Shown here: piece after piece, positions 22,197 through 28,106 of the stretch
Layout of the letters: each line of letters begins with the position of its first letter
Position numbering within the stretch: the first letter of the stretch is position 1
Assembly (NCBI GenBank): GCA_958430865.1
Contig: CAUDNR010000023.1
Location: 1-28,106, forward strand
Length of the DNA stretch: 28,106 nt
Source of the DNA: Entrophospora sp. SA101
Lineage: Eukaryota > Glomeromycota > Glomeromycetes > Entrophosporales > Entrophosporaceae
Direction: 5' to 3'
Translations under genes and position numbers: made by a program
The notes under the pieces: generated by a model
Database searches by the model: none
The model's input: only the letters and a program-made list of their open reading frames with translations
Told to the model about the DNA's origin: nothing

Positions 22197-22857
22197 TGTC
22201 ACAAGTGTCACAAGTAAAAAAATCAGCTTGTGACAGAACTTGTGACACCTTTCTTGCTCTTTCATTTCTTTATTGATTACTGTCACAAGTGTCACAAGTA
22301 AAAATGGGGTAATTTATTAGAAAGAAAATAAAATGAAACCAACTTTGATATATACTATCCCTATAGAAAATAAACATACAGAATGTATAAGAATTTCCCT
22401 ATATTTGATACGGAATAAATTTTTAGATATGGAATGGACGGACGTATTTAATCTACGTTTTGAAATTTATCAATGTAATGCAATTTATGGATGTATATGG
22501 AAAATGTACAGAAAATTGCGAATTTCCGTATATTTTACAATTTTTCCGGAATAATTCTGTATCTTTTACAATAATCATTTCATAGCAATAAAAATTATAA
22601 TTCATATGGAATTTCCGTATGCAAATTTTTTATAGGGTATATATGATATACCTATAATAAAAAGTGGAAAACGCAAAAAAAATAAAAAATAAAAAGTGGA
22701 GTATGTGAAAATAACTTGTGACACTTGTGACAGTAATCAATAAGACTCACTTTCGGGCTTGGAACTTCAAAAATATTATTTCTAGCCAATTTTTTTTCTT
22801 GTGACAACTTGTGACACTTGTGACAGTAATCAATAAGACTCACTTTCAGGCTTGGAA
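22197..22857. repeat. inverted TTGTGACAC cluster flanking a 0.4-kb interior
   Basis: The 30-nt block 22270-22299 is a perfect inverted copy of 22714-22743. A 51-nt block is directly repeated at 22714-22764 and 22807-22857 with one mismatch. The unit CTTGTGACA or its complement appears repeatedly at 22197-22300 and 22714-22832. The arrangement resembles iterons or the arms of a nested mobile element. The interior carries a separate MITE-like element. Confidence 0.75.
22349..22645. mobile_element. nested about 300-bp MITE-like element
   Basis: The ends are imperfect inverted repeats: left ATATACTATCCCTATAGAAAA and the right end, read on the other strand, ATATATACCCTATAAAAAA. Several GGAAATT/AATTTCC-CGTAT words lie inside in both orientations. 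There is no coding capacity beyond a chance frame. Exact ends and target duplication could not be fixed because flanks are ATAT-rich. Confidence 0.45.
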
Positions 22858-22866
22858 GTCTACTTG

Positions 22867-22942
22867 AGTAGGTAACAGTATAGTGTAAGTAGGTAACAAT
22901 ATATATATATTGTTACCTACTTATGGTAGACTGTTACCTACT
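22867..22942. repeat. nested palindromes built on GTAGGTAACA
   Basis: 22886-22923 is a 38-bp perfect palindrome with an alternating TA centre and arms TAAGTAGGTAACAA. It sits inside a wider inverted pair, AGTAGGTAACAGT (22867-22879) and its complement (22930-22942). Four copies of the same word in mirror order form a two-layer cruciform candidate. Confidence 0.8.
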
Positions 22943-22967
22943 TATACGATTGGTTCGTATTTTCATC

Positions 22968-23034
22968 AGTACGACGAGTTTGCATTTGCGTCGTACTTTG
23001 AAATACGACGAGTTTGAATTTGCGTTGTACTAGT
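22968..23034. repeat. TACGACG hairpin and decayed second copy
   Basis: AGTACGACG (22968-22976) pairs with CGTCGTACT (22989-22997) around a 12-nt loop. The unit is repeated just downstream with substitutions (ATACGACG...CGTTGTACT), giving two consecutive hairpins about 36 bp apart. Confidence 0.65.
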
Positions 23035-23163
23035 AGTCTAATAAATTACTACAAAAACGTATAAATAGAACCTCTATCCCCCCACTTTGGGCCAAAAAAC
23101 CAATTCGTAAAAAAAAAAATACGTATCTCCTATACTACATTTCCTGACGATCAGCCAATTTTT

Positions 23164-23345
23164 CGATTGCGAGGATGAGGCACAAAGTGCCGAATTGGCA
23201 ATCTGTATTTTGGCTTTTTACATTGCATTCGAATGCCGATCAAGGGTGAGGTACGTAGTGCCAAAATAGTATTCATGATCTGGTTTTGCATGACGCATTC
23301 GAATACCAATCGAGGATGAGGCACAAAGTGCTGAATTGTTATCTC
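23164..23345 (+). repeat. three tandem units of about 70 bp with GGCACAAAGTGCC
   Basis: The landmark GGATGAGG or GGGTGAGG recurs at 23173, 23244 and 23314, spacing 71 and 70. Units share GCATTCGAATNCC and the palindrome GGCACAAAGTGC, which degrades in the middle unit (GGTACGTAGTGCC). No protein is encoded. Confidence 0.7.
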
Positions 23346-23347
23346 AC

Positions 23348-23890
23348 TTGGTAGTACGCCAAAGCATAATTTCTATAATATATATTTCTATAATTATACC
23401 TTGACATACTACCGCGAGTACGCTATGTTTTACGTCTCTGGAAGCCTTTCTCGTGTAGTTGGTGCTTTGACATCCTACCGATTTGAAAAATTTTGGCCTT
23501 TTGCATATCACTTTATATACTACCGATTTTCCCCTCTTTCCTGAAAAATTTCTCTCTTTGACGTACTACCGAAAAAAATACCTTGGTGTGCTACCACTTC
23601 ATGTCAAAAAGTTGGTTCATACTTTGACGTACTACCGGATTGAAAAATTGGCTCATACTTTTACGTATTATTGGATTAAAGAATTGGATCATACTTTGAC
23701 GTACTATATACTGATTCGAAAATTTTATTCTTACTTTGGCGTACTACTGAATCAAAAAATTGGATCATACTTTTACGTATTACCTTTGCGTAATACTGGA
23801 TCGAAAAATTGGATTATACTTTGACGTACTACCGAATCAAAAAATTGTTTGCACTTTGGATCATACTTTTGAGTAGTAATTTCCGATTTG
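23348..23890 (+). repeat. degenerate minisatellite, unit about 36 bp
   Basis: About ten diverged copies of ACTTTGACGTACTACCGGAT followed by GAAAAATTGG-like sequence, spaced mostly 30-45 bp. One inverted copy (GGTAGTACGCCAAAG) sits at its left edge near 23351. A reading frame through it (23483-23824) is a by-product of the repetition. It ends about 130 bp from the 3' end of the primase-helicase gene. Confidence 0.75.
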
Positions 23891-24019
23891 AATTTTTTCC
23901 CACACTGATTGTAAGAGACGACAAAAAATCCCCCTTACCTGAGATGAATGGTTAATTGAATGTAACAATATACCTCCTGCCAGAGGTACGCTACTAAACT
24001 AGATCATTGATTGATTGAA

Positions 24020-24568
24020 TTAATCGGTAAATTTTGAGTTAGTATCGGTAATAGGTATCGAATCAAAGAGTTCTTGAATTTCATTGACTGATTCTGGTTT
24101 ATATGGCGGAAGAATCAGAGCTCTCGCTTCATTAAAACCAGTTTCACTGTATGGTTTGCGGTCAATCCAATAAATTTGTTTCCATACTTGTTGACCCTTA
24201 GGTCCTTCTCTTTTTCGTTTACTCTTAATAGCATAACCGCACCAATTACCCACTACCGCATTGATGAATTTTATTGTAGCATTGAGATCAGGTGTTCCTT
24301 TGGCCCGAGATTTAAATCCGAAGAGTAATAATGCATCTTGTCGAATTTTAATGATTTTTTCCTGCAATTCTTCGAATGATTTTGCCACATCATCGCCTGA
24401 GAGAATGCGCTCATCATCTATGCCGGTAAAACCCAATGATTGGAAAAGGTTATGAACGGCTTCCCATTGTTTTACTGAATAATATTTATGCAAATCGTTT
24501 GAGGCCGGATCCAAAGAATCTTGTGATTCCTCCCATTGTATGGTTTCTTTGAATTTTAAATTTTCCAA
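24020..24568 (-). pseudogene. out-of-frame C-terminal segment of the primase-helicase
   Basis: 182 codons that lack any internal ATG and overlap the upstream frame's stop by 13 nt in the -1 frame. The sequence is clearly protein-like (QWEAVHNLFQSLGF, KQIYWIDRKPYSE) and has the same base composition as the upstream gene. It therefore looks like the original C-terminus, cut off by a 1-nt indel near 24565-24575; an extra G in the TGGAAAA stretch would reconnect the frames. No classic slippery heptamer is present, and no intron of sensible size bridges it. A sequencing error remains possible. Confidence 0.65.
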
Positions 24569-27459
24569 GCTTTTATCGCATTAGAACCTTGTCTTCGGAA
24601 ATAGGCAAGTCTTCTAAAATGTTGTAAAGGTTCGGAATTGTTGAATATTTTTACAAAATCTATATCACAGAGTTTAACCCAATCAGCATTATCCATGCCC
24701 CAATCTCGAGAATCATTCTTACCTCCTATGTCACCTGAAGCATAAATTTTCCATAAATAATGCCGTTGTAGAATCATATTATCAGTAAAAGAACGTGTAG
24801 GAATCTGCTTAAGTAATTCAGCTTCACTGGGATCAATATCTGTGGAATTGGCTATTAATTCCGCTTCAGCAACTTCGATTTTTTTTGCAGTTCCTTTAAT
24901 ATCATTAGATACATTTACACGATCAGCCTTAGCCAAGTTGGAATTTTCTACTGAAACTAGATCAAGAGATGCTCCAGTACTGGCGATAAGACTGCAAAGA
25001 ATTTCGGGAAAATATTTGGCTGATAAGCGTCTTTGATATTCGACCTCGATATAAGTCTCTACTGTTGGGGATGAATCAAGTGTATAACAATCGGCAATTT
25101 TATCCCATTCACGACGCCCCTTTATAACAGTTGGCAAATCTCTGGGTCTTAAAGCTGAAAGTTCTGCACGAATAAGATCACGATTTGGTTCTTTAAAAAT
25201 CTCGGAAGGTTTTTTGCTATGATAAAGAGAAACTATACGCGATGGACAGTCACGAACTCTGTAAAGCATTTGTGCAAAAGCTTCAACGTGAACTCCTGTA
25301 TTGATATTACTAATTGCTATTATTGCATCGAAATGATTAGGAATTTCAAAGGAGATACCAGCTTCCACAGTGCTTGTATAAATTACGCAATCAAGACCAC
25401 TCCAGGTAGCATTAATATCAGCAAAATCCTCTTGACGTTGTTTTCCATCCATTTGACCAAAATAAACACGTGTCAAGATAGGTGAACCATCTGGTTTTCG
25501 TAACTTGTAGGTTTGAAGTGCCAAAGCTCGAGCCTTTTTGCATGAAGTCATAGAAAAGACAACACGCTTACCTTCTTGAAGCATCCAAAGACCTTTACAC
25601 ATAGCCTCTGATCCTTTGTCTGGGTCATAAAGAATTTTTACAGATTCACCTTTACGTGTCTGATACTTGTTATCAAAAATTCGTATATCTCTACCTCGAT
25701 ATTGTCTTAAGAAGGTTAAAGTTGATTCATTCGCAAAAGCATCCATAGCCACAACGTGAACAGCAAACTTCAACAAATCACGCATAGCATTTTCTGATTC
25801 TCGGGCATGGATCCCACTGGACATTTGACGCATGATAGCGTTCGCTTCATCTAAGATAACTACATAAGAACGACCTCCATAAAGAGAAAGACGATGTGTA
25901 CTTTCGACCTGGACGATGATAACATCCCAGTCGTGTATAGCTAAATCACCGCCATTTTCCTGATAATGGCACACGCGAAGTCCTGAATTTTGTAATATTT
26001 CAACTTTAGCTTTAGTCTCATTGCTAAGAGTTTTACGATATGAAATCCAGTTAAAGCAAGGTAAATTCGCTTCGCTTTTGGCTAAAGAATTAAGAATCTC
26101 TCTTAAAGTTTTTGTTTTCCCTGTAGCAACGGGTGAACGAATTAAGGTTGTAGTGGGTTCGTCACTCGAGAAATCCGGATAAGCTTCTGGTGCATCTTCC
26201 ATCTCTTTAACATTAATATTTTTCCCGGATAAATCTACAAGTGGACGTGGATGCTTTATGATATTGACTATTCTTTCACTTAATCCCCATTTAGGTCTTG
26301 GTAGATTATTAGTTACTTCGCCAAATACTAATCCCTTGTGAGCTGGTTTATATTGTTTTTGCCGAAAACATTTGAGTATAAAACGTCGGTCTTTTAGAAG
26401 AAACCCGTATAATTGATTTTTTTCATGTATAACTTCACAAATAGGACATTCTTTAGATGATTGCGCTTGAAAGTTAATTAACCCTTTTCCATTTTTCCCG
26501 ATTTCAAGCCAACCATATTTTGCAATAACCAAATTAGCACCTTTTCTCAGGGTATCTTCATCTTCGATAGGCTGGAATTTATCGGCTGGCTTTTCAGAAG
26601 AAAATGTTCGTGGCCAGATCACAGAATAATCCGATTTTGGTTGAACTAAATAATCTTCTAGCTCGTGAAATCTATTGAATGAAGATAATGCTGGTTTTTT
26701 TATCCTTTCTTCTTTTGTTGATCCAAGAAGACGAAGACTAAAACGTGACTTGGGAAGGCCAACATCTATAAACTTCGAGTAAGGTTTCCCTACCAATTCA
26801 ATGACTTTTTCCGTAAAGCCTTTGAGATCTCTATAGTCAATAAATCGCCCATAAGGGTAAATAATATGCCAGCTACATTTATCAATATTTGATGAACTAG
26901 CTAGAGAAAAAGACTTTAAGATCGGCATACATTCTGGTATAAGATTTAATGCATCTGCACAAGCAATTAAAATTCGAGACATCAAATCATCACGAGTAAT
27001 TTTTTCGCCATCTAAAGAAGGAAGTTTCAGATTTGCAGGATCCGGTTTTTGTCTTGCATCAATATCTAATATAGGACGAAGGGGCTTGTTCCCATTAATA
27101 CATTCATGTGCATCCGGTATTTTATAAATTTCAGAAGGATGATCTATTACTGTAAAGCCTTTTCCTGCGACCCGAATTATATATCGTGAATTAATCTCTT
27201 CTGGATAATGTACATCCAAGAGTGCTATATTCTTTGCGTCATCTTCCGAATCATCTTCTGAAGTAAGTCCACTCTGTCCATTAGACGGAAGTAAATATTT
27301 AAAATACATATGTTCTCCTCTATAACCAGTTTCATACTCAAGTTCCGTTAAACCTGCGAAAAGACTTTTTGCCTCACCGACTTCAGCCAATTTTTGACTT
27401 TGCCCCTGTTGTTGTAATGATTCATATAGACGTTTTTTTTCCTCGCTAGACAGACCCAT
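24556..27459 (-). CDS. AEP primase - zinc site - SF2 origin-binding-type helicase fusion
   Basis: Intronless 967-aa frame from ATG at 27459, with codons noticeably less A/T-biased than neighbouring genes. Residues about 127-250 form an archaeo-eukaryotic primase domain: ILDIDAR (D132xD134), KCSWHIIYP (H198), and KFIDVG plus SRFSLRLLGS (D232, R243). A Cys/His site follows (CPIC 338-341, H345, C364). Residues about 435-745 are an SF2 helicase like the herpesvirus origin-binding family: Walker A SPVATGKTK (442-450), motif II DEAN (537-540), motif V TSTVEAGISF, motif VI QMLYRVRD. This primase-helicase fusion is established for large DNA viruses; origin-binding-type proteins are also, from memory, abundant in Rhizophagus genomes. 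Expected role: priming and unwinding DNA for a virus-like or mobile replicon. All key residues are present, but the C-terminus is displaced into another frame (24020-24568). Confidence 0.82.
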   Translation of the reverse strand: MGLSSEEKKRLYESLQQQGQSQKLAEVGEAKSLFAGLTELEYETGYRGEHMYFKYLLPSNGQSGLTSEDDSEDDAKNIALLDVHYPEEINSRYIIRVAGKGFTVIDHPSEIYKIPDAHECINGNKPLRPILDIDARQKPDPANLKLPSLDGEKITRDDLMSRILIACADALNLIPECMPILKSFSLASSSNIDKCSWHIIYPYGRFIDYRDLKGFTEKVIELVGKPYSKFIDVGLPKSRFSLRLLGSTKEERIKKPALSSFNRFHELEDYLVQPKSDYSVIWPRTFSSEKPADKFQPIEDEDTLRKGANLVIAKYGWLEIGKNGKGLINFQAQSSKECPICEVIHEKNQLYGFLLKDRRFILKCFRQKQYKPAHKGLVFGEVTNNLPRPKWGLSERIVNIIKHPRPLVDLSGKNINVKEMEDAPEAYPDFSSDEPTTTLIRSPVATGKTKTLREILNSLAKSEANLPCFNWISYRKTLSNETKAKVEILQNSGLRVCHYQENGGDLAIHDWDVIIVQVESTHRLSLYGGRSYVVILDEANAIMRQMSSGIHARESENAMRDLLKFAVHVVAMDAFANESTLTFLRQYRGRDIRIFDNKYQTRKGESVKILYDPDKGSEAMCKGLWMLQEGKRVVFSMTSCKKARALALQTYKLRKPDGSPILTRVYFGQMDGKQRQEDFADINATWSGLDCVIYTSTVEAGISFEIPNHFDAIIAISNINTGVHVEAFAQMLYRVRDCPSRIVSLYHSKKPSEIFKEPNRDLIRAELSALRPRDLPTVIKGRREWDKIADCYTLDSSPTVETYIEVEYQRRLSAKYFPEILCSLIASTGASLDLVSVENSNLAKADRVNVSNDIKGTAKKIEVAEAELIANSTDIDPSEAELLKQIPTRSFTDNMILQRHYLWKIYASGDIGGKNDSRDWGMDNADWVKLCDIDFVKIFNNSEPLQHFRRLAYFRRQGSNAIKAWKI

Positions 27460-27723
27460 TTTATTACTTGATCAGTTCGTATGAATAATGATACAAAAAG
27501 TTCAATTCAAAAAGTATACAAAATTGAAAGTTATTACCGCTATTAGTAATGGGATTTTATTCTTGACCGTATACTTACATGGATGGACGTGTTTGTAGAA
27601 AAGGCTCTAAAATTCTTTTTTGTATAGTGATATCTATGAATGAAGGGCGGGTAATTAATTTTGATTTGAAAAAATAATAGGTAATAAATATATCGCAATC
27701 TACTTATCGATATACGTATTATC
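27460..27723. promoter_or_regulatory. divergent intergenic region of the replication module
   Basis: 264 nt between the two divergent ATGs, so promoters for both must lie here if the genes are or were transcribed. Two GTATAC palindromes (about 27514 and 27570) and a GATATATCGATATACG-like stretch near 27690-27718 are visible. No TATA box can be assigned with confidence. Confidence 0.4.
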
Positions 27724-28106
27724 ATGAACACTGCTTCAAAAACCCGAAAGCCCCAAATTAATAACTTTACATCGATTTTGGATCAGGTCCTAAAAAAATA
27801 CAACTTGACTATCGAATCCAATCCATCTCAATTATGCGACTATGCTAGCGAACTTAGTGTTATGTTACCAGACTGGAAGGCTTGAAAAAGTATGAAAGAC
27901 TTGCTTCATTGACATTCATTCAGTAAAGATCAGATCAAGGCTCTTGTGCCGGATAAAAGGAATGAAAAACTTACCATCAAGGAAAGAGCTGAGTATTGCA
28001 CTAAAAGTGGTGATCCATTTGATATATTCGCTAATACTTTAGATTTAATGAAGACAAAAAACAATAGCGATAAGGAAAAAGTTGCTTCCAGTTCACGACT
28101 TACATT
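27724..28106 (+). pseudogene. divergent partner gene with two in-frame TGA codons, partial
   Basis: From ATG 27724 the frame stays open to the window edge apart from TGA at 27883-27885 and 27910-27912. Protein-like sequence is seen on both sides (NNFTSILDQVLKKYNLTI before, KERAEYCTKSGDPFDIFAN after), and Trp would suit both stop positions (DWKA-stop-KSM, LLH-stop-HSFS), consistent with two TGG-to-TGA changes. Its base composition resembles the primase-helicase gene rather than the A/T-rich host genes. It contains no domain I recognise. Head-to-head placement suggests a shared promoter and a common element. Whether the stops are decay, sequencing error or readthrough cannot be told from the DNA alone. 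Confidence 0.5.

Noticed and set aside
21872..22276. Open frame of 134 codons in the repeat field
   Set aside because: It runs through TTGTGACAC repeats and mini-hairpins, and its protein has no coherent pattern. Its openness is a chance product of repeats.
22333..22554. Open frame of 73 codons starting with ATG
   Set aside because: It lies almost wholly inside the nested MITE-like element and overlaps its left inverted repeat; no sign of protein selection.
23483..23824. Repetitive 113-codon frame (LTYY-type repeats)
   Set aside because: The repetition mirrors the DNA minisatellite, copies diverge without keeping codons, and there is no ATG at its start.
23164..23890. Possible CRISPR-like array
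   Set aside because: Units are adjacent and degenerate with no unique spacers of constant length, and the host is eukaryotic.
24556..24580. Programmed -1 frameshift at the primase-helicase stop
   Set aside because: The overlap GCTTGGAAAATTTAA lacks an X-XXY-YYZ heptamer in the reading frame, and no strong downstream stem is evident.
24540..24720. An intron joining the primase-helicase to its C-terminal segment
   Set aside because: The only nearby GT...AG pair (starting GTTCTAATG) would be about 18 nt, far below the 60-130 nt usual in this window.
1..28106. tRNA or rRNA genes
   Set aside because: I looked for GGTTCGA-type T-arms with matching acceptor stems and for rRNA-like GC-rich conserved blocks and found none. 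A covariance-model scan would be decisive.

Overview
The window reads as nuclear DNA of a filamentous fungus: strongly A/T-rich, genes broken by many short (about 60-130 nt) GT-AG introns, and long A/T-rich intergenic DNA. Gene content and the virus-like replication gene suggest an arbuscular mycorrhizal fungus of the Rhizophagus type. That attribution is inference from gene families and base composition, not a database match.

Layout. 1-1430 holds decayed coding relics: a Cys-rich/coiled-coil fragment, a second fragment on the minus strand, and a multi-frame relic. 1959-3999 (+) is an 11-exon omega-amidase (NIT2-type nitrilase). 6091-7847 (+) is a 9-exon geranylgeranyl diphosphate synthase. 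9146-17502 (+) is an 18-exon HEAT-repeat protein of the HEATR5/Laa1 family, an AP-1 clathrin-adaptor partner. Tail to tail with it, 17834-20123 (-) is a 6-exon PHD/extended-PHD nuclear protein with a C-terminal GATA-like zinc finger. For all four genes the exon sums are multiples of three and the reading frames close, which supports the splice models. These are ordinary, unrelated housekeeping genes, with no operon logic.

20560-23950 is a gene-free field of repeats: MITE-like inverted-repeat elements, tandem 76-bp and about 70-bp units built around small palindromes, TTGTGACAC clusters in inverted orientation, long perfect palindromes, and a degenerate minisatellite of about 36 bp.

Right of this field, 24020-27459 (-) is an intronless gene of different character. 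It encodes an archaeo-eukaryotic primase (AEP) domain, a Cys/His zinc site and an SF2 helicase related to herpesvirus-type origin-binding proteins. This architecture is known in large DNA viruses. Its catalytic motifs are intact, but the last 182 codons lie in the -1 frame. Divergent to it, from 27724 to the window end, is a second reading frame interrupted by two TGA codons where Trp fits well. The pair looks like a recently degraded, virus-like or mobile replication module inserted beside the repeat field. It is the most unusual part of the window.
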